From NCBI RefSeq assembly GCF_016901815.1, contig NZ_JACSNR010000003.1, positions 1-64,000 of the forward strand: DNA of 64,000 nucleotides, in the 5' to 3' direction. The number at the start of each line of letters is the position of its first letter. The stretch's first letter is position 1. Of this stretch, positions 34,256 through 43,331 are shown in pieces. The notes under the pieces were generated by a model. That model worked only from the letters and a program-made list of their open reading frames with translations, did not search any database and had not been told where the DNA came from. A program made the translations under genes and the position numbers. The DNA comes from Hydrogenoanaerobacterium saccharovorans (GTDB lineage: Bacteria > Bacillota > Clostridia > Oscillospirales > Ruminococcaceae).

Positions 34256-35146
34256 ATGCGATACCTTTCAGTTTCTGAAACTGCAAAAAAGTGGGGCATC
34301 TCAGAGCGCAGTGTCCGAAACTATTGCGCCCAGGAGCGAGTAAATGGAGCGTTTCTCACCGGAAAGACCTGGAATATTCCTGAAAACGCAGAGAAGCCCA
34401 AGCGAACCAATAAAAGCCAAAAATCCCCTTCCACCCTGCTGGATATCCTGAAGGAGCAAAAGGCAAGTAAATACCCTGGTGGTATTTACCACAAAACACA
34501 GATTGAACTAACCTACAACTCCAATCACATGGAAGGAAGTCGCCTGACTCATGATCAGACCCGATATATTTTTGAAACCAATACCATTGGCGCTGAAAAT
34601 GAAGTTCTCAATGTGGATGATGTCATTGAAACAGCCAACCATTTTCGCTGCGTTGATATGATTATCGAGAGTGCGAAGGCGCCTTTGACCGAGAAGTTCA
34701 TCAAAGAACTGCACCTGACTCTAAAGAATGGAACCAGTGACTCCAGAAAAGATTGGTTCGCTGTTGGCGATTATAAAAAGATGCCCAATGAAGTTGGCGG
34801 CATAGAAACAGCCCTTCCGGAAGAAGTTGCCGATAAGATGAAAGCATTGCTGATCGAATACAGCGGGATAGGAGTAAAAACATTTGAAGATCTTCTGGAC
34901 TTCCATGTGAAATTTGAGCGAATCCATCCGTTCCAGGATGGAAACGGTCGTGTGGGCAGACTGCTCCTGTTTAAAGAGTGCCTAAAATATAATATCGTTC
35001 CTTTTATCATTGAAGATAATCTGAAGCTGTTCTACTACCGGGGACTGAAAGAGTGGAATCATGAAAAAGGATATCTGATTGATACCTGCCTGACCGCACA
35101 GGACAGATACAAAGCTTACTTGGACTATTTTCGAATTGCTTATTAA
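34256..35146 (+). CDS. Fic family protein with N-terminal HTH and inhibitory helix, fic2
   Basis: A 296-residue protein. Residues 1-50 resemble a helix-turn-helix (SVSETAKKWGISERSVRNYC). TYNSNHMEGSRLT carries the [S/T]xxxE(G/N) inhibitory motif placed before the Fic core (class II arrangement), and HPFQDGNGRVGR is the catalytic Fic motif. The inhibitory glutamate would block productive ATP binding until relieved. GGAGGATGG lies upstream of ATG 34256. More AT-rich than the backbone and flanked by the 77-bp repeats, so probably inserted cargo. Different from fic1 in length and domains. Confidence 0.9.
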   Translation: MRYLSVSETAKKWGISERSVRNYCAQERVNGAFLTGKTWNIPENAEKPKRTNKSQKSPSTLLDILKEQKASKYPGGIYHKTQIELTYNSNHMEGSRLTHDQTRYIFETNTIGAENEVLNVDDVIETANHFRCVDMIIESAKAPLTEKFIKELHLTLKNGTSDSRKDWFAVGDYKKMPNEVGGIETALPEEVADKMKALLIEYSGIGVKTFEDLLDFHVKFERIHPFQDGNGRVGRLLLFKECLKYNIVPFIIEDNLKLFYYRGLKEWNHEKGYLIDTCLTAQDRYKAYLDYFRIAY

Positions 35147-35199
35147 TCAAATCCTTTTTTTGATATGTTGAGCAAAAGGCAACAGAAAGGAGAATTATT

Positions 35200-36513
35200 A
35201 TGAAAGCAAAAATTGCTCTGATTTTCGCATTGGGAGTTATGACTGGGTTAATATCCGGATGCAGCAGGGAGTCCACTCCCTCATCTGTGCCTGATTCCTC
35301 TGGAGGAACAGAACCTTCGTCTCTTTCCTCCTCCCAGCCTTCTGAGACTGATGCCCAAGATACAGCTGAAATTGAAATGCCTGAACTTCCTGGTCGGGAG
35401 GGAGATCAGCCGCTGGTTCGCCTTTTGGGGACAAAAGAAGAGCTTTTTGCATTTGCAGAATGGGTGGGGACCGGCGCCTCCTACTATTGTCAGGACCTTA
35501 CCTGGCAGCTTGATGCGGATATTGACCTGGAAGGAGAACCCTGGTCTCCTATCGGGCCTCTAAAAAATGTCCTTGATCTGCGAGATGCCAAAACCCAGCT
35601 GGAAGGTTATGACTATCTTATTCAGAAAATTACCCAGGAAAAAGAGGAAAACCCGGAATTTTATGAAGATATGCGTTCTTATCTTGGCTTTTTCGGTACC
35701 TTTGATGGCAACGGACATCGGATTACCGGCCTGAATGTACCCTACGAAAACGTCCAGTGCCAGGAAGATCCCTATACCCAGAGCGGTTTCTTTGCGGTAC
35801 TGGGCGCTGGATCACTCGTGCGGGACCTTCATATTGAAGGCACCGTCCAGGGCTTTGGTGATACGGGTGGCCTGGCAGGCCGCGGCCCCTATGGTCTCCA
35901 CACAGAAACTCCCGCTTTTGTGATTGGCTGCTCTTTCACAGGCACCGTAGAGCTCCCCACTGGAATTTATCGTTCCCATGGCGGGTTTGGGGGTCTTATC
36001 GGTTCGACCGGAGAGGACTTGCAGATAAGAAATAGTTTTGCCCTTGCCGATGTTTCCGGGGACAACAATGTGGGTGGGCTGATCGGCAGCGCCAATAATA
36101 ACTCCGAGATTCTGAACTGTTTTTGCCGGGGAACTGTTACCGCAGTGCCTGCATTCCAAAAAGAGGGAAAACTGCTGGTAAGCAATATTGGCGGTCTGAC
36201 CGGAGCCAGCTATAATGGCACTTTTATCAACTGCTACAGTGATACAAATTTGGTCATTACCGCTATGTCCGGACCAATAGGAGGTTTTATAGGCTATCAC
36301 AGCGGCCAGGATTCCGGCTGTGTTTACAATGCCCAAAAAACAGGAGACTGGGGCCCTGGCTATGCCTATCCAGGCTCCAATACCAAATTTAATGCCATAG
36401 CGCTCTCACCTGAAGAGATGAAAGATCCCCAGATATTCCGGGATTTGGGTTGGGATCTGGATGTCGTCTGGCAGCTGGAAGAGGGAGACATTTCCCCCTC
36501 CCTTCGCAGCTGA
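35200..36513 (+). CDS. Lipoprotein with GLUG-type repeats
   Basis: A 437-residue secreted lipoprotein: hydrophobic signal and lipobox LISGC (Cys ~21), then a Ser/Pro-rich linker and a body with repeated GxFGxxxG units (FGTFDGNGHRITGL, TGGLAGR, GGFGGLIGS, NVGGLIGS, NIGGLTG, IGGFIGYHSG) typical of GLUG repeats that build a right-handed beta-solenoid. Probably anchored on the outer face of the membrane and possibly adhesive. AAAGGAG precedes ATG 35200. It lies with fic2 between the 77-bp direct repeats. Confidence 0.8.
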   Translation: MKAKIALIFALGVMTGLISGCSRESTPSSVPDSSGGTEPSSLSSSQPSETDAQDTAEIEMPELPGREGDQPLVRLLGTKEELFAFAEWVGTGASYYCQDLTWQLDADIDLEGEPWSPIGPLKNVLDLRDAKTQLEGYDYLIQKITQEKEENPEFYEDMRSYLGFFGTFDGNGHRITGLNVPYENVQCQEDPYTQSGFFAVLGAGSLVRDLHIEGTVQGFGDTGGLAGRGPYGLHTETPAFVIGCSFTGTVELPTGIYRSHGGFGGLIGSTGEDLQIRNSFALADVSGDNNVGGLIGSANNNSEILNCFCRGTVTAVPAFQKEGKLLVSNIGGLTGASYNGTFINCYSDTNLVITAMSGPIGGFIGYHSGQDSGCVYNAQKTGDWGPGYAYPGSNTKFNAIALSPEEMKDPQIFRDLGWDLDVVWQLEEGDISPSLRS

Positions 36514-36658
36514 GCCACAACCTCTCTCCATATCGGAAAACATCTTCAAAAAACAGCTTTTTGTGGGATAATTCCGGTTACAGTCAGTGTTTATGGAAAA
36601 GGCGAAAACAATAAATCATCCACGTTAAGGTACCATAACGACGCCTTCTCATCGGAGG

Positions 36659-36735
36659 GATGACAAGCGAACTGAATCATTATCAGGACAAGCGCCCTGC
36701 TTCGGAAAAATCTCCGGGGCAGGGTGCTTCTGTAT
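36659..36735 (+). repeat. 77-bp direct repeat, copy 2
   Basis: Exact copy of the DUF6809-like gene's 3' end (33946-34022). No start codon or gene is attached to it here. The stretch 36514-36658 shows no gene. Confidence 0.9.
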
Positions 36736-36763
36736 ATCCTGATAAGAGCCGCCCCTAAAAATT

Positions 36764-37726
36764 TTACAGCTCCATCTCCTGCTGCTGTGCCTGATAGTTC
36801 GCCTTCAGTTCTTCCAGCACTTCGGGTGGAATTGAGTCCAGAAAGTCCTGCACCTCCCGCAGCTCATAGATCAGCTCCTCTTCTTCCCGACGCTTCCGGT
36901 CCAGGGCATAAACCGCTATCTCGGTCTCACGGGCCAGAGCTTCCTTCTCTGTCTCCATCTGGCGGATCTGCTGGTCATAGGGCTTCAGCTTTGCCTCAAA
37001 CGCATTGACCCGGGGATACCATTGCCCCAGCAACTCCAGAATCTTTTCCCTCTGGCGTCCTGCGTTGAATGGCCCGATTTTCTCCAGCTCAGCCCGGATT
37101 TCCGCCATCTCCCCGGTGAGTCGGTGCGCCTGCTTATACAGCCAGGTGGGGACGTGTTTTCGCTTGGTCACAGCTGCAGCCTCACCCCGCTCCAGCTCCG
37201 GGAACTCTGCTGCCATGTGGTCGTGGAATCTGTCCTGCCACTCCACCAGCTTTTCCCGGTTGCCGATGACCTCCTTGGCAGACAGCCGATGGTCCCTGGT
37301 CAGTGGCACGAAGCAGAGGTGCATATGAGGATTGCGCTCGTCCATGTGTACCACCGCGGAAAAGATATTCTCCTTCCCGACCTCATCTTTGAAAAAATCC
37401 AGTGCACGTTCAAAATACCGCTTCACCCGTTCCGGCGGCAGGGCAGCCAGATACTCCGGGCTGGCGGTGACAATGGTGTCAATGAACTTCACACTGTCCT
37501 TGCGCACCTTGCACCGGGGATTCTGCCGCTGTGCTGCCTCAATCCGGGACTGGATTTCCCTGTAATAGCTCCGGACCGGCTCCACCAGATGGTAGTTGAG
37601 GTGGGACCGCTCCCGGTCGATGTCCGGATTGCTGGCATACTGCTCCTTTTTCCGCTCATGATGGCGCTCCAGAGCCGATGCCGGCCCACCCTTCCTCTTT
37701 TCAAACCGCATGATTGCGTATGGCAT
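36764..37726 (-). CDS. MobV-family relaxase (Pre/Mob)
   Basis: A ~320-residue conjugative relaxase that nicks the origin of transfer and leads the strand into a recipient. The N-terminal MPYAIMRFEKRKGGPASALE is the typical MobV motif I region, and HMDERNPHMHLCFVPLT is motif III (HxDExxPHxH), which binds the metal ion. The C-terminal 100 residues are coiled-coil. I chose ATG 37726, 8 bases from AAGGAGG, over ATG 37732, which is too close. No type IV secretion genes are present, so the island should be mobilisable only with a helper element. Confidence 0.9.
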   Translation of the reverse strand: MPYAIMRFEKRKGGPASALERHHERKKEQYASNPDIDRERSHLNYHLVEPVRSYYREIQSRIEAAQRQNPRCKVRKDSVKFIDTIVTASPEYLAALPPERVKRYFERALDFFKDEVGKENIFSAVVHMDERNPHMHLCFVPLTRDHRLSAKEVIGNREKLVEWQDRFHDHMAAEFPELERGEAAAVTKRKHVPTWLYKQAHRLTGEMAEIRAELEKIGPFNAGRQREKILELLGQWYPRVNAFEAKLKPYDQQIRQMETEKEALARETEIAVYALDRKRREEEELIYELREVQDFLDSIPPEVLEELKANYQAQQQEMEL

Positions 37727-37836
37727 CGTCATCTCCTCCTTTCAGCTCCGTACTCCCGGCTGTTTGCCCCTGTGTGACGGGGAATCTCCCGGTCGGGGAA
37801 ATTACCCCCGCACCCTTCTGCCGCCCGTGTGCCCGC

Positions 37837-38559
37837 TCAGAGAGACGCTAGGAGCGCCTCCCGTCTAAGCAGACACTCCCGCACCTTCTTCTCCAGGTAG
37901 GCCGATGGAACCCGTATCTCTTTCCAGTCCACCTCCCGCAATTCCTCCAGCAGCTCCAATACAGCACAGGAATCAATGGTTCGAATCAATGCCTGACAGT
38001 CCGGTTTCTGTTCCAGGCGTGAAAAAATGCCCAGCAGCATCTCCACCAGGGGAAGGCTGTCGGGCATTTCTTCTTCAAAATAGGAATATTCAATCTGCTC
38101 CTTCCACTCCTCGAAGGAATGGGTAGAAAGATGATTCTGTGACATGTGAATCTGGGTTTCTGAATCTGGTTCGGGTGAATCCGGCGCATTGGCTGGGGAA
38201 CAGAGTGCATCAGCCGGTGTATCCTCTGCACGGGACGGTGGTGCAGCAATGGACGGCGCCGCCACAACCGTATAGAGGTTGGAGGTGTTGTCACCGCAGG
38301 GATTTTTCCGCACCTCCTTGCGAATCAGTCCCAGGCTATCCAGCCGGGCCACAGCGTCAATGGCCTTGCGCCGGGAACAGCCGGCTTTCCCGGCGATGGT
38401 CTGATAGGAGGGAAAACAGGTTCCCTCCCGGCTGTCCGCATAGGCGCAGAGAACCAGATAAACCGCCAGTTCGTACACCGAAAGCTGACCACTCATCACC
38501 ACCGCATAATCCACCATGACAAACGGCCGCTCCCGCCGGAACTGAAGTATCTTCTTCAT
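37837..38559 (-). CDS. Helix-turn-helix replication initiator-like protein (DUF6017-type)
   Basis: A 240-residue protein with an N-terminal winged-helix domain (YAVVMSGQLSVYELAVYLVL, then SYQTIAGKAGCSRRKAIDAV), as in RepA-like initiators of clostridial mobile elements, a variable acidic linker, and a C-terminal helical DUF6017-like domain. It may allow the excised circle to replicate. ATG 38559 follows GAAAGGAGAATGAT. Located upstream of the relaxase on the same strand. The first 120 residues are repeated in the truncated copy at 44277-44633. Confidence 0.8.
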   Translation of the reverse strand: MKKILQFRRERPFVMVDYAVVMSGQLSVYELAVYLVLCAYADSREGTCFPSYQTIAGKAGCSRRKAIDAVARLDSLGLIRKEVRKNPCGDNTSNLYTVVAAPSIAAPPSRAEDTPADALCSPANAPDSPEPDSETQIHMSQNHLSTHSFEEWKEQIEYSYFEEEMPDSLPLVEMLLGIFSRLEQKPDCQALIRTIDSCAVLELLEELREVDWKEIRVPSAYLEKKVRECLLRREALLASL

Positions 38560-38604
38560 ATCATTCTCCTTTCCCATAAATAAAAAATGTCACCCGGCGG
38601 ATGA

Positions 38605-39711
38605 TTGTCCCTTTACGCTCAGATCGAGAACGGAGAAATATCCAAAGTGATAGAGTCCACTCTGCTCCCCTTTCATTTTCTCCATGCAGAAGATCCTTCC
38701 CTGTACGCCTGGATTCGGCAGCGCTGCATTGATACAAACCGAACCAACTGCCGCTTTCTTTTGCGGGAACTCGATCTGGAAGAGGCAGATTCCATACAAA
38801 TTGTACTGTCTGTGAATGCAGCAGCCATTACGGATCATTTCTGGATTCGGGAAAAAGGCAGCGACAGGACCTATGAGCAGGCTCGATTTCACCAGGATCA
38901 TCTTGCAAAGACAGCTCTGCTCGGCTCATCCGCTGGCATTGTTGTCCCCCCGGATCATCATTCTCCCGAACTCACCAATACAAGCACTTTTGAAAAATGC
39001 TGGCGTCTGGAAAACGGTCAATGGTGGCTTTATAAGAGAGGATATCCCGAACACACATTTTCAGAACTTGCCGTACAGGCGATCGGGCAGTATCTTGGCC
39101 TGAATATGGCTGCCTATGAATCTGTAAGCCGGGAGGAAATTGGAGCTGTCTTCAATTGCCGGGCACCCGCTTCGATGACAGTGGTAAAGACACCGGATTT
39201 TTCAAAGGGAAGGCTGAACTTTGAGCCGGCAGCGGATCTTGGCTGCAAAAGAAATGTTGCCGGAAAAAACCTGCAGATCCTCCGAAAATTCTCTCCGACA
39301 GCGGCGCAGGAGTATGAAAAAATGGTCTTGCTCGATGCCCTGACCTACAACCTTGACCGCCACCTCTATAACTTCGGTATTCTCCGGGACCGAGCTTCCG
39401 GGCAGGTTGTTTCGATGGCGCCTGTCTTTGATCACAATCTCTCTCTTTCCATGTCGCTGATGGACTACAGACAGATCATGGCCGGCAAACCTGATCCTCT
39501 CCTTCTGGATTGGGACAGCCTGATAGCCAGCCGGACACCTGTAATGGGACCAATGAAACTTCCGCCCATCCATGGCCAGGTTATGCAGGACCTTTTAAAA
39601 GATATCCATGTACCAGGCTTTTCTGAAGAGGACAATCGATCTGTCATTGAGATCCTCTCCTTCCGCGGGGAGAAACTACAGGAAAGCATCCGACAGCAAA
39701 ACCGCCTTTAG
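38605..39711 (+). CDS. HipA-like protein kinase
   Basis: A 368-residue protein. The C-terminal two thirds resemble the HipA/CtkA kinase fold: WWLYKRGYPE with the ATP-binding Lys, SELAVQAIGQYLGL, the catalytic loop NLDRHLYNFGILRD (NxDRHxxN) and APVFDHNLSLS as the metal-binding DFD/DxN equivalent. HipA-type kinases phosphorylate aminoacyl-tRNA synthetases or translation factors and cause growth arrest. No HipB-like antitoxin is adjacent. Start is a TTG at 38605 after GGCGG, so its exact N-terminus is uncertain. Divergent from rep; ends in a strong terminator. Confidence 0.8.
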   Translation: MSLYAQIENGEISKVIESTLLPFHFLHAEDPSLYAWIRQRCIDTNRTNCRFLLRELDLEEADSIQIVLSVNAAAITDHFWIREKGSDRTYEQARFHQDHLAKTALLGSSAGIVVPPDHHSPELTNTSTFEKCWRLENGQWWLYKRGYPEHTFSELAVQAIGQYLGLNMAAYESVSREEIGAVFNCRAPASMTVVKTPDFSKGRLNFEPAADLGCKRNVAGKNLQILRKFSPTAAQEYEKMVLLDALTYNLDRHLYNFGILRDRASGQVVSMAPVFDHNLSLSMSLMDYRQIMAGKPDPLLLDWDSLIASRTPVMGPMKLPPIHGQVMQDLLKDIHVPGFSEEDNRSVIEILSFRGEKLQESIRQQNRL

Positions 39712-39742
39712 CCGGAGCAGATCAAATGGAAATGAATTAAAA

Positions 39743-39777
39743 ACAGGGGAAGCATCTATGTGCTTCCCCTGTTTTTT
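39743..39777 (+). terminator. Terminator of the HipA-like gene
   Basis: ACAGGGGAAGCA / TGCTTCCCCTGTTTTTT, perfect 12-bp stem. Confidence 0.9.
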
Positions 39778-40265
39778 CAGGTTTCAGAAGAACGGCGATG
39801 ACTGCCTTTGGTGTTACTTACCAAAATATTTTGTGCCGGCCATTTCCCTTCCAGACGACTCTCCGTTTCGGGTCAGGGTCACCGGGCCCTGTTCCGTCCT
39901 ACACATTTCCGCAATTTTATCAAAGCCAAACCGGAACAGCTCCGATCCTTCTATGCAAATTCCCATTGTTTTTTTCCACTTTAGAATTTGATAGAGTGGT
40001 TTCTGCCAAATACATCTGATTTTCTGTTTGAAGCAGCTATACCTGCACGCAAAGAGCGGGCCGTTCAGAAGATCCTGCCTGCTCCGGGCCTTCAGATTTT
40101 AAATTTTTTCAAAAACCGGGTACGAATCCCCTCTGTTTTTCGGATAGAAGGTGAGGAGGACAAAAGCCTCCCGCAAAAACAGAAAGCCCCCGGTTCCCGG
40201 GCCCGCCGCGGAGTGCCTGGAATGCCGGCGGCTTTCCAAATCCAAAAACAAAGGAGAAATGATTT
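39778..40265. other. Intergenic stretch without a convincing gene
   Basis: About 490 bases between the kinase terminator and the M23 gene. The short frames lack ribosome-binding sites and known motifs. AAAGGAGAAATGATTT just before 40266 is the ribosome-binding site of the next gene. Confidence 0.5.
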
Positions 40266-41444
40266 ATGGATATTGTAAATGGCAAAACCTATCGGTTCAT
40301 CAATGTTTACCACGACGGCTATGGCCTCAACATCTACGGCACCAAAGACACTGACATCAAGGGCGGCCAGAATGTCTGCCTGTACTCTGCAAGCCCCACA
40401 GATCAGATGCAGCAGTGGAAGGCTGTTGCTGTAAGCGGCGCATCCGATGTATTCCAGCTGGAAGCAGTTCTGAACTCTGTTTATGTCCTGGACTGCAGTG
40501 ACGGCAGTATCTCGACATCTTATAAGAACAATGCACACATGTGCAAGAAGACCGGCACCAGTGCTGTGGACAGCGGCATTATTGCAAAGCCGGTTCAGGG
40601 GGTTCAGGGGAATCAAGTGCGCATCTGTCTGCCCGAAAAGAATCTGTACCTGACTGCGACTACTGTGACAGAGGACGATACAGAGCTCTCCAATAATATC
40701 TCCACATCGGCGGCGCTCCGGGGCGGCAGCACTGGCCGGGGCAATGTCTACTGGGCTTCCCCTGCCAGCGAAGGTTCGATGACCTGGAAGAAGCAGTGCT
40801 GGGAGGTTGTTGAAGTCGGCGGCGGCACTGATCCGGACCCGGAGCCGGGTGAAGACATTACAGTAACCGGTATGCCGGACTGCATTGAATATGGAGAGGA
40901 AAAGACAGAGTATTTCCATCCTGACTCTGGTATGGTAAATGGCAGCTGGAGCAAAAATGATGGCCTCACCAAGGAAGAAGCGGTCCGCTCCTTCTATCAT
41001 AAGGTGTTTGGCTATGATCCCCACGACGATCAGCATTTTCTGTATAACCTTTATGGCGCAAAGTACAATGTAGACGGCTATCGCGGAAAGTACCATACAG
41101 GAATCGATATGTATGGTATTCCTGGGACGGCGGCAAATGGAGAAGATAAGCTGACCATTCATTCTGCCCATGCAGGCACCGTAGTTTTTATTGGTACTGG
41201 CTATGGTACAGTTGCTATCTATGATGGTCACAGAACCTATCTGTATCTGCACATGAAGAGTATCTGTGTTTCTGCGGGTGATTCGATCAAGGTAGGCGAT
41301 AAGCTGGGAATTCAGTCCCACACAGGGCTGACCAATGGCGACCATCTGCACATTGAGGTTCAGGAAGGGAAGGCAAAGTCTGAGGCTGCACTTCCTACAA
41401 TCAATGACCCCATTGAATCTATCAGCCCCTATGAGTATCTTTGA
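40266..41444 (+). CDS. M23 family metallopeptidase with N-terminal beta-trefoil-like domain
   Basis: A 392-residue protein. Residues 1-185 resemble a ricin-type beta-trefoil (three repeats around QQWKAV, VFQLEAV, WEVVEV), possibly binding cell-wall sugar. A DPDPEPG linker leads to a LytM/M23 domain with zinc ligands His277 and Asp281 (HTGIDMYG) and His360/His362 (HLHIEV); such enzymes cut peptidoglycan cross-bridges. No signal peptide is seen, so export needs lysis, a holin or another path. A holin gene lies at 42601. AAAGGAG lies 8-10 bases upstream of ATG 40266. Confidence 0.85.
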   Translation: MDIVNGKTYRFINVYHDGYGLNIYGTKDTDIKGGQNVCLYSASPTDQMQQWKAVAVSGASDVFQLEAVLNSVYVLDCSDGSISTSYKNNAHMCKKTGTSAVDSGIIAKPVQGVQGNQVRICLPEKNLYLTATTVTEDDTELSNNISTSAALRGGSTGRGNVYWASPASEGSMTWKKQCWEVVEVGGGTDPDPEPGEDITVTGMPDCIEYGEEKTEYFHPDSGMVNGSWSKNDGLTKEEAVRSFYHKVFGYDPHDDQHFLYNLYGAKYNVDGYRGKYHTGIDMYGIPGTAANGEDKLTIHSAHAGTVVFIGTGYGTVAIYDGHRTYLYLHMKSICVSAGDSIKVGDKLGIQSHTGLTNGDHLHIEVQEGKAKSEAALPTINDPIESISPYEYL

Positions 41445-41453
41445 TCTATTTTG

Positions 41454-41485
41454 AAAAAAGCCGGACCGATCGGTCCGGCTTTTTT
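41454..41485. terminator. Bidirectional terminator between M23 and lipoprotein genes
   Basis: AAAAAAGCCGGACCGA / TCGGTCCGGCTTTTTT, a perfect palindrome-like hairpin between convergent genes. Confidence 0.9.
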
Positions 41486-41488
41486 CCA

Positions 41489-42544
41489 TCAGGGATGGGA
41501 AATGATTGCCTCATCCACGATCCCCATGCGATTATCCATATCAATGAAGTGGACCTTTCCCTCCTCATCCAGGATCACCACTGAACTCCATGCCAGGTCT
41601 GCCTGGACTCCTTTTACCGGGATCTCAAAGGCGAGTCCTTTCAAAGAGGGATCATACTGATACTCCTGAAGATCCTCGTTCCAGACCTCACAGTTTTCTG
41701 GCGGCATATACCGATAAGTTCGGTCCGGATTCTGGGTCAGCAGATTCCTGCTCTGATACTGGAACCAGAGTGTTCCAGTAGGCATATCCAATACCTCAGC
41801 CGACTCAAACGGACTATCCGAGACATAGGGAGTAAAGGCAAGGGTTCCATTTGCCTTCTGATAGCTGACATCGTTGGTATACCACAGTTTGTCTCCCAGT
41901 GAAAAATCAAACTGCTGAACTTCTTCAGCGACCTTGACCCAGGAAAGGACCGGCTCCTCTCCAAAATTCCAAGACAAATACCAGAGTGTGCCTTCCTGGT
42001 CCAGCGCTGCACCCCATCCAATGATAAACCGTATTTCCTGTATGGATATGTTCTGCGGGTTCCACTCCTCCGGCTCATAAAGCCCCCATTCCCCAGAACA
42101 AACAGCCAGGCTGCCGTCTGTATACAGGACTACTCCTGGGAAGACCCGATCTATCTCCCGGTCAAACGGAGGCAGATCGCTTTCAGGTTCATTGGTCCAG
42201 TAGTCTCCGGTTTCGGTAAGGCCCACGGCATAGTAATAAGGGCTTTTACCGCTGGTAAAGTCCTGAATCCCTGTAGCTATGGATTGCAGGATATCCTGAT
42301 CTCTGTCATAGAGGAACAGTTCTCCGGCGCTGTCCAGTGCGTAAAATCCCTCATAATATCGCTGCGGGTCTTCCGGGTCCTCAAAATAGGCATATTTTAC
42401 TTTTACGAATTCCGGCTTCTCCCGGGAAACTTCCTCCTGTCTGGGAGGACCACCCTCCAATGAAGTCGAGCTTTCCCTGTCCGCGCTGCACCCGCCCAGC
42501 AGCAGGCACATGACCAGGAATCCTGCCAACAGCCGTTTTCCCAT
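41489..42544 (-). CDS. Lipoprotein of unknown function
   Basis: A 351-residue lipoprotein with basic start, hydrophobic core and lipobox LLGGC (Cys ~19). The body has repeated short beta motifs that recall RCC1 or WD-type propeller repeats (GVVLYTDGSLAVCSGEWGLY; GWGAALDQEGTLWYLSW; SVVILDEEGKVHFIDMD). Probably anchored outside the membrane. GGAGGGAACGGT precedes ATG 42544. Convergent with the M23 gene and divergent from the holin gene. Confidence 0.75.
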   Translation of the reverse strand: MGKRLLAGFLVMCLLLGGCSADRESSTSLEGGPPRQEEVSREKPEFVKVKYAYFEDPEDPQRYYEGFYALDSAGELFLYDRDQDILQSIATGIQDFTSGKSPYYYAVGLTETGDYWTNEPESDLPPFDREIDRVFPGVVLYTDGSLAVCSGEWGLYEPEEWNPQNISIQEIRFIIGWGAALDQEGTLWYLSWNFGEEPVLSWVKVAEEVQQFDFSLGDKLWYTNDVSYQKANGTLAFTPYVSDSPFESAEVLDMPTGTLWFQYQSRNLLTQNPDRTYRYMPPENCEVWNEDLQEYQYDPSLKGLAFEIPVKGVQADLAWSSVVILDEEGKVHFIDMDNRMGIVDEAIISHP

Positions 42545-42600
42545 ACCGTTCCCTCCTGTTCTGTACTCATAAAATCTTTTCTGAAACGAGGTGATCCCTT

Positions 42601-43026
42601 ATGCCTGAAAAACAAGGTGCCTTTCCCGCTGCCCTCTGCGGCGCTCTTACAGCCCTGTCCGAAAACTACGGCACGATCTGCTCCATCTGCTGCGCCCTGA
42701 TCCTGCTGGACCTGCTCACCGGCCTTGCCAAAGCGAAGATCCAGGGCAGGCTGAGCAGCGACACTGGCTACAAGGGTTTCTGGCGCAAGGCCGCTCTGCT
42801 CGCCGCCCTGGTCTTCGGTATCTGCCTGGATCTGCTGGTGGAGTATGCTGCCGCCGCCGGCCTGGGGGCAGAGTTCCCCGCCCTGATCGGTCGGCTGCTC
42901 GCCTTCTGCATCGCCGTCAACGAGTGCATCTCCATCACCGAAAACCTCTCGGCCTGCGGCGTCCGGCTGCCCGGTTTTCTCGCCGCAGCCCTCGGAAACA
43001 CCAGGGACAAGCTCGACCAGCGCTGA
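42601..43026 (+). CDS. Phage holin family protein (holin_4/toxin-secretion type)
   Basis: A 141-residue protein with about three to four hydrophobic helices. ALILLDLLTGLAKAKIQGRL and SSDTGYKGFWRKAALL are the signature of the holin_4 (BhlA/UviB-like phage lysis and toxin secretion) family, which form membrane pores that release endolysins or toxins. GAGGTGATCCCTT precedes ATG 42601. No phage structural genes are nearby. With the M23 peptidase 1.2 kb upstream it could form a lysis or release module, although a lipoprotein gene on the other strand separates them. Confidence 0.85.
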   Translation: MPEKQGAFPAALCGALTALSENYGTICSICCALILLDLLTGLAKAKIQGRLSSDTGYKGFWRKAALLAALVFGICLDLLVEYAAAAGLGAEFPALIGRLLAFCIAVNECISITENLSACGVRLPGFLAAALGNTRDKLDQR

Positions 43027-43071
43027 CTCCTGCCCCCATTATACCAGTGCCGGAATCCGCTGTAAATCCTG

Positions 43072-43130
43072 CCCCTGCGGGGAGCAGTTCTCTGGCGGCT
43101 CTCGCGATTTGCGGGGGCCGCCAGAGTTTT
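43072..43130 (+). repeat. Dispersed GC-rich repeat copy
   Basis: CCCCTGCGGGGAGCAGTTCT at 43073 is identical to the inverted copy at 22893-22920, and the match continues through CTGGCG. Downstream CTCTGGCGGC and GCCGCCAGAG form a local hairpin. Confidence 0.7.
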
Positions 43131-43331
43131 TATACCCCATCATCGTTCTGTTGCCCAGACGCATGTGCAGCAACCGGACTTACTCACATATCAGGGACTA
43201 TGCAGGAATCCATCTTCCAATGATAAAGGCTTCTGCCTTAAAATCCTGCCGAAAAAAACGGTCTTTTTTCTACACTCTGATGCAGGAGAAAATCGCGGCA
43301 GTTTTCCTCAAAACTTTAGATAATAATCGAA

